Shown here: piece by piece, positions 8,228-15,735 of the stretch
Layout of the letters: the number at the start of each line of letters is the position of its first letter
Numbering within the stretch: the stretch's first letter is position 1
DNA from: Neobacillus novalis NBRC 102450
Lineage (GTDB): Bacteria > Bacillota > Bacilli > Bacillales > Cytobacillaceae
Length of the DNA stretch: 64,000 bases
Direction: 5' to 3'
NCBI RefSeq assembly: GCF_001591805.1
Contig: NZ_BCVP01000001.1
Coordinates: forward strand, 1 to 64,000
Notes under the pieces: generated by a model
What the model was told of the DNA's origin: nothing
Seen by the model: only the letters and a program-made list of their open reading frames with translations
Databases searched by the model: none
Made by a program: the position numbers and the translations under genes

Positions 8228-10960
8228 CTATTTCCACTGATTGATTAAATAATCAGTATGTGCTTGTAATACATTAAAGGCTTTTTCGGAAATAAATTTG
8301 TTTGAATAATGGTTGTCCAGCAGTACCTTGAAACCATTCAAATGTTTTTGGACTTTGTCCCTTAATCCTTTTTCTTCGTAAAGGCTTAAGGCGGCCAGAT
8401 GCGTTGACAACATTCTGGCAGCGTCGTTATTTGTAATGTCCCCATCATCCTGGAAGTTTTCTACAAGCTTCTTCATATTTGCCGCATTGGGCGGCACCGC
8501 ATGCATGACGGTCAGCGTCACGCTATTGTTCTGATAAGACACCCTGAACAGGTAGCCCCCTGTCTGCCACGCGCGATTTTCGGGCATCTGGGCGAATCTG
8601 CCCGTGACCGACCCGCCCTTCATGATGGTCAGTACGGTACCCGGGGTCAAAGCTCCTTGCACATCCAGGATCAGTTCTCCATCCTCTAGCACCAGGTCCC
8701 CCTCAGCCTCTACGCTCGTATAGTCCCTATCGCTCTTGACGGTCACGGCGAGGCGACCCTTGCGGCCGATGCGCACATCCCCGCCGACGTTCAGGACTTT
8801 GCCGGGGGCGTCGGTGAAGAGCGCCGCGGCTTCCTTCGGAGCGAGACCGGGCTCCAACACGCCGCTGTCGACGTCGATGCTGCCGGCCACGCTGCCGCTG
8901 CCGCCGAGAGTGCCGCCCTGGACGTCGATCGAGCTAGTGTGCCCGCCGGTAATCGAAAGCTTACCGCCTTCAACCGTCGTGACGCCCTCGTAGGTGTTGT
9001 GGCCCGACATGATCAGCGTACCAGGGCCCTGCTTGGTCAGAGAAGCCGTGTAGATGTTGTTGTCGATTTTGTTCTGAATGGAGGCCGCGCGCGCATCCAT
9101 CCATTCTTTGCGCCACTTGACGGCGTCCTCATAGGTGATCTTGTCGTACAACTCGGGATGGCCGTTAGTGATTGCTTGGATGTAAGGATCACCCAAAATG
9201 CCCTGAACCATGAAGGCCTGTTCGTTAAGCGTGCCATCCGGGTTCAGCACGTTGGGACTGAATTCACCGGCGTAGGCAATGCCTTGCTCCTTGTAGCCCG
9301 AAAGCCATTCCAGATCTTCGCGTTCCCTTTCCTTGATCGCGATCTGGCTGATGTCGTTCGACCAGATGTCCATGGGCGCTTTATTCATGTTGTAGGTCAT
9401 GGGGCTCAGGAACTGGCCGGGGCCGTACATGCCCTTGGCAAGATCGGGAATCCCCCAGCCCCAGCGGTCGTCCGGAAGACCATCGGGAGCGGTCCAGGCG
9501 ATGGATGCTCCGGTAGGGGAGGTTTGCCCGGTGCCGAGGAATCTTACGCCGTCGGACATTTTGTTGTTCGCCGTGGTGAACATCAGCTCGCGCACCTGCA
9601 TGGCGTCCATGTCCGGATAGCGGGAGAGCAGAACCCCCATCACTGCTGTCGCAACGGGCGTTGCCGGCGACGTGCCGCTAGAGTTTGAATAGCTAGTATC
9701 ACCACTGCTGCTCGTGGTCCGAACGCTGTTTGAAGGGGTAGACACGGTAAACCATTTGGCGAGCCCCGCCTCGTTAAATCCGTACTGCTTTGTGTATTCA
9801 GGATTGGTCGCAGTGGGCGGTTGCACCCCGCCGACTGCTACCCACTGATTTTCCGCCAAGGGATTGAAGAGGGGATACGCTGGGCGAAAAAACGGGTTGT
9901 TCCAGTCGTTGTTGCCGGCCGACCTTACGTTGACGGTACCGCTGTCCTTGATGGCGTCCCAGGTGGCCTCCATAAAGGAACGTCCGGGGTGGTTCGGATT
10001 ATATTGAATACCGTCTTCAGAATAGCTTTTCTTGAATAAGAAATACTGGTACTCCAGATCCTTCAGGTACTCGTTGGGGAGGATAGTCCTCATTGCCGTG
10101 GCATTGGCGCTGTCTTTGCCAATCACTTGATAAGCGTTGGCCAGGTTGCCGTTGACTCCAAGATCGTTTCCTAAACCGTCATAGCGAGTTCTGTCAAGAG
10201 TCTGGACATAAGAGCCCCAACTGCTGTTGATGACCTTGGCGCCTGCGTCGACCATGGCCTTATTGGCTGTATACCAGTACACGTAATCGTGGAAGGGACC
10301 GTGGGACTGGCTATCGGAACCGCCGGTCTTGGCAGCATATATCTTCGATCCAAAGGCGATGCCGTGCATGCCTTTACCATCGCGGATGCCGGAGATAATC
10401 CCAAGCATACCGGTCCCGTGCGAGTAGTCACTTGTTTTCGCCAGATCACTGGCCACAGTGAACCACTCGCCCGCAGTAAACGGGTTCGCAGGAGTTGCGC
10501 TGCGATACCCGAAGCCAGACGTGCCGTAGACACCCTCCGCTCTCACCGAATCGATCAGCCCCGTCTGAAATTCTTCGTGTGTAGCCCTGTGGCCCGAGTC
10601 CATCATGCCCAGCGTGACGCCCTGACCAAAATACCCCAGGGCGTAAGCAGTGGACGCGTTTACCGCGGCGAGCTGCCATGAGGAATTGATCGCTGTGCCA
10701 GGAGTAGAAGGATCATAGCCGAAATAATAACCATATTCCGGCGTTTCCCAACTGGCTTTAGCGGCTACCATTTCCCCTGGATTCTTGGCGACAAAGCCGG
10801 GGTCTCCCGGGTACGTCCACGAAAGTGCGCTGGCCGGAGAACCGGAAACGGCCAGTAAGGACAAGCAAACAATAGGCGATAGGAAAAATTTCACCCCCTT
10901 GCTTTGTTGCCACTTTGTCACAATGCCATTTTGCCGACTTGGTTGATGCTTTGTTTCCAT
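8228..10960 (-). CDS. Exported autotransporter-like subtilase with C-terminal FIMAH-type domain
   Basis: A 910-residue secreted serine protease. The start at 10960 follows a GGGGGGG RBS; the frame is open upstream but has no RBS. Residues 1-50 are a long basic signal peptide with LSLLAVSGSPASA. The S8 domain carries Asp in MMDSGHRATHEEF, His in YSHGTGMLGI and Ser in GTSPATPVA. After it comes a helical linker and one passenger-associated repeat (GPGTLIMSGHNTYEGVTTVEGG) with the beta-helix seen in Gram-negative autotransporters such as the Serratia Ssp proteases. No beta-barrel follows. The last 80 residues (LVENFQDDGDI... to the end) match the FIMAH-type helical tail of secreted Firmicutes proteins. 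The 8490-10950 part is plainly GC-rich, whereas the tail is AT-rich like the host. It is probably a transferred and domain-swapped gene. Confidence 0.85.
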   Translation of the reverse strand: METKHQPSRQNGIVTKWQQSKGVKFFLSPIVCLSLLAVSGSPASALSWTYPGDPGFVAKNPGEMVAAKASWETPEYGYYFGYDPSTPGTAINSSWQLAAVNASTAYALGYFGQGVTLGMMDSGHRATHEEFQTGLIDSVRAEGVYGTSGFGYRSATPANPFTAGEWFTVASDLAKTSDYSHGTGMLGIISGIRDGKGMHGIAFGSKIYAAKTGGSDSQSHGPFHDYVYWYTANKAMVDAGAKVINSSWGSYVQTLDRTRYDGLGNDLGVNGNLANAYQVIGKDSANATAMRTILPNEYLKDLEYQYFLFKKSYSEDGIQYNPNHPGRSFMEATWDAIKDSGTVNVRSAGNNDWNNPFFRPAYPLFNPLAENQWVAVGGVQPPTATNPEYTKQYGFNEAGLAKWFTVSTPSNSVRTTSSSGDTSYSNSSGTSPATPVATAVMGVLLSRYPDMDAMQVRELMFTTANNKMSDGVRFLGTGQTSPTGASIAWTAPDGLPDDRWGWGIPDLAKGMYGPGQFLSPMTYNMNKAPMDIWSNDISQIAIKEREREDLEWLSGYKEQGIAYAGEFSPNVLNPDGTLNEQAFMVQGILGDPYIQAITNGHPELYDKITYEDAVKWRKEWMDARAASIQNKIDNNIYTASLTKQGPGTLIMSGHNTYEGVTTVEGGKLSITGGHTSSIDVQGGTLGGSGSVAGSIDVDSGVLEPGLAPKEAAALFTDAPGKVLNVGGDVRIGRKGRLAVTVKSDRDYTSVEAEGDLVLEDGELILDVQGALTPGTVLTIMKGGSVTGRFAQMPENRAWQTGGYLFRVSYQNNSVTLTVMHAVPPNAANMKKLVENFQDDGDITNNDAARMLSTHLAALSLYEEKGLRDKVQKHLNGFKVLLDNHYSNKFISEKAFNVLQAHTDYLINQWK

Positions 10961-11382
10961 TTTTAAACCCCCCCAATTTAGATTTTGAAATTGTCGCGCC
11001 GCTATAGCGCTAAAGCGTGCCTCCACCAACGTCAAAGATGGGAGCACCTGTCCGGCGAAGTAAAACGCCTCATTTTCGTGGAACGGTTTTTAACCTCGTC
11101 CGCTCCAACCACACGTCTCCAAAACCACCTTCCTTCATGGCTGAAAAAAGTTATTCAACCTTTTTATAAGTGCATTCCCGCAATACGTGAAGCTCAAGTA
11201 CATGTTCTTTTATAGTAATTACCTCCCATTTGCCTCTTTTAAGAGAAGCGTTTTGATAACCTTGCAAAAAGTCCGAAGAACGAGATTTTTCACTGCGTGA
11301 CCTTCGGCTTCCATAAAGACAACCTCCGCGCGGAACTTCAATATCCCCTTGAGATTTTGAGATTGCCGTGGCGCTCTGGGCC

Positions 11383-11472
11383 TTACACTTGCTCATTAAA
11401 TAAACTATATATATCTTCTCTGCCACTAAGAAAAGCGTATATGTAAATATTTGTATCAAACACTACCTTCAT
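11383..11472 (-). pseudogene. PIN-domain toxin, N-terminal fragment
   Basis: The ATG at 11472 opens MKVVFDTNIYIYAFLSGRED..., the first beta-strand and catalytic Asp of PIN-family ribonuclease toxins, and stops after 29 residues. It overlaps the stop of the upstream tail by ATGA, the coupling seen in toxin-antitoxin pairs. The rest of the toxin is not visible downstream, so this is a remnant. The 11151-11382 stretch has an open frame that I cannot support as a gene. Confidence 0.45.
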
Positions 11473-11580
11473 TTTTTGCTTTTATCGTTTCGTACTTGTT
11501 GCAACAACTCATCGCATTTTCCCTTGGTTAATCTTGGTATATTATCCTCCTCCTTCCTTGGATAATATTGATATATTATC
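11469..11580 (-). pseudogene. Possible antitoxin C-terminal remnant
   Basis: In the frame ending in the TGA that overlaps the PIN start, the translation is ...EEDNIPRLTKGKCDELLQQVRNDKSKK, a charged helical tail. Upstream it contains an internal near-duplication around GGATAATAT (11530-11580) and then a stop, with no start codon. It is judged an antitoxin end only by its position before the PIN start. Confidence 0.3.
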
Positions 11581-11736
11581 CTCTCCCTTTATTTGGCAAA
11601 AAAAAATTTACCTGCCAAACTTTTCGGTGATTTCCACCAAAATCAATTATATTACTGAATATTTGAAATTTTTGTATTATCCTGTCAAGCACCCAAAAAT
11701 AAGAAAATAGTAATTGATAGAAATAATGATTTATAA

Positions 11737-11780
11737 TAAAAAAGTCCTATTTTCCGGTCACAGAAAAGCAGGACTTTTTA
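11737..11780. terminator. Bidirectional Rho-independent terminator
   Basis: AAAAAGTCCT pairs with AGGACTTTTT across a 20-nt loop, giving T-runs on both strands. It separates the integrase remnant from the toxin remnants. The stretch 11581-11736 is AT-rich and otherwise empty. Confidence 0.7.
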
Positions 11781-11820
11781 CGAGTTGTGCCATGAGACAA
11801 ATTGATTAAGAGATTTATTG

Positions 11821-12779
11821 TTAGTGAACGTATTTTCGTACCATATTCATTGTCGAGTGATCTAGGAAACGTTGCAACGTAAATGCATCCCCTCCGATTA
11901 ATATATAAAATTTTGCAAAAGTATGGCGAAATGTATGGGGAGAAACTCGAACATTTGTAATATTTGCTTTTACTCCATATTCTTTTATTCTAGCTCTCAC
12001 CCAACTGGGGTCTATTTCACCACCATAGTTTGATAAAAAGATAAAATCACTTTTTTAGATATGCTGTTTTCTTTTAATAATGTATTTAAAGCCTTCGCGG
12101 TTTTTTGGGATAAAGGTAGAATTCTTGCGTGTGGGTTTTTGCTAATGGTGCTGGAACATTAATAATTTTTTGTTCATAATCAAAGTCTTTTTTTCTCAAT
12201 CCTAAAGCTTCATTACATCTAATGCCGGTATCTAAAAATAACAACATTAACGCATAATCTCTAAAACCAGCGTAAGTCCGTTGATTGGTCTGATTCAACA
12301 AATCAATAATTTGTTGTTTGGAGAATGCTTGAATAGTATCCTCTTCTGTTTTCATTAACTTGACTCTTTCAGTTGGATTTCTTTTTATATATCCTTCCTC
12401 ATAGAGAAATTTTAAAAAAACATTTCAAAGTTCTTAATCTAATATTTATAGTAAAGGGCGATAACCCTTTTTTATCTGTTTTGAATTGACAGGATTCTTT
12501 ACTCATATAATACACATAATCTCGAATGATTTCTGTCGTTACTTCATCTGCATATTTAATATCCGGATACTTTTTCTCTAAAAAGGAAAAAAAATATTTA
12601 AAAGTTACTCGGTGTTCTTTTAATGTCCGTGGCCGCAAGCCCTCTAGTCCATTAGCACGGAAAAAAGTTTCAAACATACCCCCAAGTGTCTTTCCGTGAT
12701 CCATTTGAGTCTTTTCCTCTTCGATAAATAGTCGGTTACCAACAGTGCTTTTTCCTTTTCTTTTACTTTGTTTTGCCAT
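11821..12779 (-). pseudogene. int: Tyrosine recombinase/integrase of the right selC element, broken
   Basis: The start at 12779 (MAKQSKRKGKSTVGN) gives the N-terminal core-binding domain up to RLRTLKCFFK. The frame then breaks near 12400. A second frame carries TYAGFRDYALMLLFLDTGIRCNEAL with the first catalytic Arg and breaks near 12090. A third frame ends with SPHTFRHTFAKFYILIGGD, LDHSTMNMVRKY and a stop at 11821. The product would be about 320 residues, clearly related in layout to the integrase at 4336-5331 but not a close copy. It lies about 150 bp from the tRNA-Sec 3' end, the normal place for the integrase of a tRNA-targeting element. It is inactive unless the breaks are assembly errors. 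Confidence 0.85.
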
Positions 12780-12828
12780 AAAAAAGCCTCCTTTGCTTCA
12801 TTGGGTTCCCAACATAGCAAAAGAGGCT

Positions 12829-12862
12829 CCACAGTCTGTTTGATATTACCCTACACAGTCTT
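12829..12862. promoter_or_regulatory. Candidate integrase arm-type sites (right element)
   Basis: CCACAGTCTG at 12829-12838 and ACACAGTCTT at 12853-12862 lie between the integrase start and the attachment repeat, 24 bp apart. They share CACAGTCT with the tRNA-Sec anticodon-stem sequence and with the CTACAGTCT words of the left element. The function is inferred. Confidence 0.4.
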
Positions 12863-12928
12863 AGTGTAAAACAATTCTTCTAACTAAATTTATCCAAACA
12901 TTTAAATACGTTGATATATCAATCTTTT

Positions 12929-13025
12929 TGGCGGGACTGCGTGGGAATCGAACCCACCAGACCTGGCACGCAGGTCTCAAGCAGTTTTGAAGACTGTGGA
13001 GGACACCAGTACCCCATTCAGCCCC
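12929..13025 (-). tRNA. selC: tRNA-Sec (selenocysteine, anticodon UCA)
   Basis: The length of 97 nt including an encoded CCA is close to that of bacterial selC genes. The anticodon loop is CTTCAAA (UCA). A long variable arm folds as AGACCTG / CAGGTCT, the T-arm is GTGGG-TTCGATT-CCCAC, and the 3' acceptor strand GCAGTCCC is followed by G and CCA. An 8-bp acceptor with a 5-bp T-stem is diagnostic of bacterial tRNA-Sec. The 5' strand GGGGCTGA pairs with GCAGTCCC at only seven of eight positions, one of them G-U. The 5' and 3' halves may therefore come from different alleles, as expected after element integration. The 3' 64 nt (12929-12992) is the att copy shared with 5501-5564. Confidence 0.9.
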
Positions 13026-13333
13026 ATAGATGTTATTTTTCAAGGTGTTTGGACTATTGTTACAAAGCCTTTTCACGAATGGCCTAACCAGTCTCGCTTC
13101 CCTAACATTTGTACCCATAATACAATGGAATATAGTATTAATCAATAGAATTGGCTGTTTTGTCACTTTTTCGACAACCTTTGCACGCTTTTATGTTAGT
13201 CTATTCCAGCCAATATCAATGGATATGATTCTAGCTATTCGATGCCCTTGTTTCAAATTGTGACGTTTGCTTGTCATTTTCCCTGAAATCAGACTATAAT
13301 AAGATGAAAAATAGTATTTTGAAGGTGATTAAT

Positions 13334-13762
13334 ATGCAGCTCCATGGTTGGTTTTTGTGGTTTATCTTATTTTGGGTTGTTTTTTTAGTTGGTTCCTTCG
13401 CCATTGGCGGATTTTTTATGTTCCGAAAGTTTTTGAAGAAAATGCCGAAACAAGATGGCAAGTCGGTGATGGATTGGGAAGAGCATTATGTGAAGGAATC
13501 GCATCACTTATGGGGTCCCGCCGAGAAGGCTTTGCTTGAGGATTTGGTCAGCCCTGTTCCTGAATTGTTCCGCGATGTTGCCCGGCATAAAATTGCGGGG
13601 AAAATCGGCGAGATTGCCCTAAGAGAAAATGCTCCGCAAATTACCGAAGAGCTTGTGATTCGTGGCTATATCCAAGCAACGCCTAAAAGGGATCATAAAT
13701 TTCTGCGCAAAAAGCTTTTTGAAAATCGAATTGATGTGGCGCCATACGAGCATTTATTCTAA
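13334..13762 (+). CDS. yneK: YneK family protein (DUF2621), membrane-anchored
   Basis: 142 residues. The start at 13334 is chosen because GAAGGTG lies upstream; the frame is open 63 bp further up without an RBS. One strong N-terminal membrane segment (WFLWFILFWVVFLVGSFAIGGFFMF) is followed by a soluble domain with MDWEEHYV...SHHLWGPAEKALLE and APYEHLF at the end, the pattern of B. subtilis YneK. Its function is unknown. It sits next to ccdC as in B. subtilis, and it is the first core gene after the integration hot spot. Confidence 0.85.
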   Translation: MQLHGWFLWFILFWVVFLVGSFAIGGFFMFRKFLKKMPKQDGKSVMDWEEHYVKESHHLWGPAEKALLEDLVSPVPELFRDVARHKIAGKIGEIALRENAPQITEELVIRGYIQATPKRDHKFLRKKLFENRIDVAPYEHLF

Positions 13763-13792
13763 ACCGTCCCAAATCTGGACGGTTTTTTATTT
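13761..13792 (+). terminator. Rho-independent terminator of yneK
   Basis: AACCGTCC / GGACGGTT around CAAATCT, followed by TTTTATTTTT, immediately after the yneK stop. A second hairpin (ACACTGA...TCAGTGT, 13808-13834) faces the other way and may end the ccdC transcript. Confidence 0.8.
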
Positions 13793-13841
13793 TTCATAAA
13801 AATAAAAAACACTGACTCAGAAAGAATCAGTGTCCGTTAGT

Positions 13842-14321
13842 TTATATCATTTTTATCCCATGCAGCTCTTTATATAGCTTCTTATATGACCGGTACATCG
13901 CCACACGCCACGGAACAATCATACTGAATGCAAGCAGGAAGAACATGCCGCTTAGCTGTCCAAATTCAATCTCATTGCTTAAGATGGTTTTTGCGACAAG
14001 GCGGACAACTAGCAAACCTACTAAAATAAAAATAAATGCTTTTGAGCGCTTCAAATAAATTTCTTTGTCACGAATCTCAAATTTAGAGGTTTTAACCAGC
14101 AAAATCGAAAAAAGCATACCAACGGCTACTGCCTCTAAAATTTCCATCGAAGTTAATCTAAATTCCGGTACGAAATACATAAGTGCACCGCTGGACATAA
14201 AAACAGGCGGCAAGATAATTTTTTTTACACTTGCGGGTTTATTCGCAGCTTTCATGCGGACAAACATGGCAAAAGTGCCCATCAAAACTGCTCCGATTGA
14301 AGAAACTATAACGTAGTTCAT
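13842..14321 (-). CDS. ccdC: CcdC family integral membrane protein
   Basis: 159 residues with four or five hydrophobic segments, opening MNYVIVSSIGAVLMGTFAMFVRMK and containing PPVFMSSGALMYFVPEFR, matching the CcdC/YneJ (DUF1453) family. In B. subtilis ccdC is linked to ccdA, which is needed for c-type cytochrome maturation and spore cortex formation; CcdC itself has no defined activity. Here it lies downstream of ccdA on the same strand. The response-regulator-like gene yneI, present between them in B. subtilis, is missing; only 180 bp separate the two. Confidence 0.88.
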   Translation of the reverse strand: MNYVIVSSIGAVLMGTFAMFVRMKAANKPASVKKIILPPVFMSSGALMYFVPEFRLTSMEILEAVAVGMLFSILLVKTSKFEIRDKEIYLKRSKAFIFILVGLLVVRLVAKTILSNEIEFGQLSGMFFLLAFSMIVPWRVAMYRSYKKLYKELHGIKMI

Positions 14322-14501
14322 TGATCCATTCTTCCCTTAGCTAATTATTTACTAACTCATTATAGCTCAAATCATCGAGGTTGTTAAAAATTTTCCATTG
14401 TATTTCTGTTCCCAATATTGAATGAGCGTAGGTAACCTAAACAAAAAAATGAAAAAACCATTTTAAGGGCATCCTAAAGGGCTATTGTTTTATCGCTTTA
14501 T

Positions 14502-15215
14502 TTACAGCGGTGAATTAAAATCACCAAACATGGCAGAGAAGATCGAAATAATTTTTGTCATCCAGTCAAAAAACAGGACAATCCCCATGACAATCATAAG
14601 ATAGCCGCCAACTTTCATAATAACTCCGCTGTATGTCCGGATCCATTTCATTCGCCCGATAAAGAACGATAAGATTAAAAAGGGAATGGCGAATCCTAAT
14701 GAATAGGCCGTCATGTATAAAACACCTGAGCCCGGATTTGATGCAGCAAGCGAGATAACAATTGTTAGTATTGGACCTGTACAAGGCGTCCAGCCAGCCG
14801 CAAAGGCCATTCCAATTAGGACTGAGCCAAGATAACCTGAAGGCCGGTTTTTAAATTCAAACCGTCTTTCTTTCATCATAAATTGCGGGTTAAATATTCC
14901 CACAATGATAAGTCCAAAGAAAACGATGAAAATTCCGCCAAGCTGACGAATTAAATCTTTATATTCTACGAAAAAACGGCCGATAAAAAAGGAAGTTCCG
15001 AAGCCAATCACAATAAAGATAACTGAAAAACCTAAGAGAAAAAACAGTGTATGGAACAGACTGCGTTTTTGTAGCATGGCATTTTCGCTTTTTAGTTCGC
15101 CGACAGACATTCCGGTGATGTACGATAGAAATGCTGGATAAAGCGGTAGGCAGCATGGCGAGATAAAGCTCATAAATCCTGCCCCTAATGCTAGAAATAT
15201 ATTTACATCAGACAT
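14502..15215 (-). CDS. ccdA: Thiol-disulfide transporter CcdA
   Basis: 237 residues with about six transmembrane helices. The two functional Cys regions are visible: [17 protein letters not shown] in the first helix and GWTPCTGPI in the middle. CcdA passes electrons from cytoplasmic thioredoxin across the membrane to extracytoplasmic thiol oxidoreductases (ResA, StoA), supporting cytochrome c maturation and cortex synthesis. Length and order next to ccdC and the yneF region match B. subtilis. Confidence 0.93.
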   Translation of the reverse strand: MSDVNIFLALGAGFMSFISPCCLPLYPAFLSYITGMSVGELKSENAMLQKRSLFHTLFFLLGFSVIFIVIGFGTSFFIGRFFVEYKDLIRQLGGIFIVFFGLIIVGIFNPQFMMKERRFEFKNRPSGYLGSVLIGMAFAAGWTPCTGPILTIVISLAASNPGSGVLYMTAYSLGFAIPFLILSFFIGRMKWIRTYSGVIMKVGGYLMIVMGIVLFFDWMTKIISIFSAMFGDFNSPL

Positions 15216-15490
15216 ATTAACACTCCCACTATAGTCGATACCTCTTCATTCTAACAAAACTTTTCAGCAAAAGATAATGATTAACATGAACATTTTGTGT
15301 CTCCAGGTCGACCATTTCATAATACTTTCACAATTTCAAAGAGACCACAAGATTGATTGGATATTTCCCTACAAATGTCTTTGAAGTAATTTACAATATA
15401 GGTTATACTAGTAAAACAGCACCATTTTGGTAGTCTTTTATTCTCTTTTATACCAAAAATCGGGAGTTACTCCGGGAAGGGGCATCGGCC

Positions 15491-15667
15491 GTGATCAAAC
15501 AGGATTTAGTTGCATTAATCGAGAAAAAACGAGCTGAATTAATTCAAGTCGCTATCACCAACGGCTTGACTTCCTCCGTTGCAATTCGTAACAGCCAGGA
15601 ACTTGATCATCTTTTAAATGAATATAATCGAAAATATATTAAAAAAGTTCCATCCTCTGCCTGCTAA
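15491..15667 (+). CDS. ynzD: Spo0E-family aspartyl-phosphate phosphatase
   Basis: 58 residues from a GTG start with GAAGGGG upstream. Two helices are visible, with the signature SQELDHLLNEY in the second, the S-Q-E-L-D motif of Spo0E-like phosphatases that dephosphorylate Spo0A-P or related regulators. B. subtilis has the Spo0E-like gene ynzD in this same neighbourhood, so the symbol is by position and family. The product would delay sporulation. The gene is on the opposite strand to its neighbours and is followed by the hairpin at 15707-15735. Confidence 0.85.
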   Translation: MIKQDLVALIEKKRAELIQVAITNGLTSSVAIRNSQELDHLLNEYNRKYIKKVPSSAC

Positions 15668-15706
15668 AGGTCAAACTACTTGAAACAAAATAGGTTCATA
15701 GAATGG

Positions 15707-15735
15707 GAAAAGCCTGGCATAATGCCAGGCTTTTC
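15707..15735. terminator. Hairpin terminator between convergent genes
   Basis: AAAAGCCTGGC / GCCAGGCTTTTC around ATAAT. T-runs on both sides make it usable for the phosphatase gene and the ABC operon. Confidence 0.75.

Noticed and set aside
8939..9688. 249-codon open frame on the plus strand opposite the large protease
   Set aside because: It is the antisense shadow of GC-rich coding DNA, has no RBS and its translation has no folded-protein character; the minus strand shows complete S8 catalytic motifs.
11151..11459. 102-codon minus-strand open frame
   Set aside because: It overlaps the PIN-toxin remnant in another frame, has no RBS and reads as low-complexity Ser/Arg sequence.
12861..13166. 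101-codon minus-strand open frame
   Set aside because: It runs straight through the tRNA-Sec gene, so it is an accident of that sequence.
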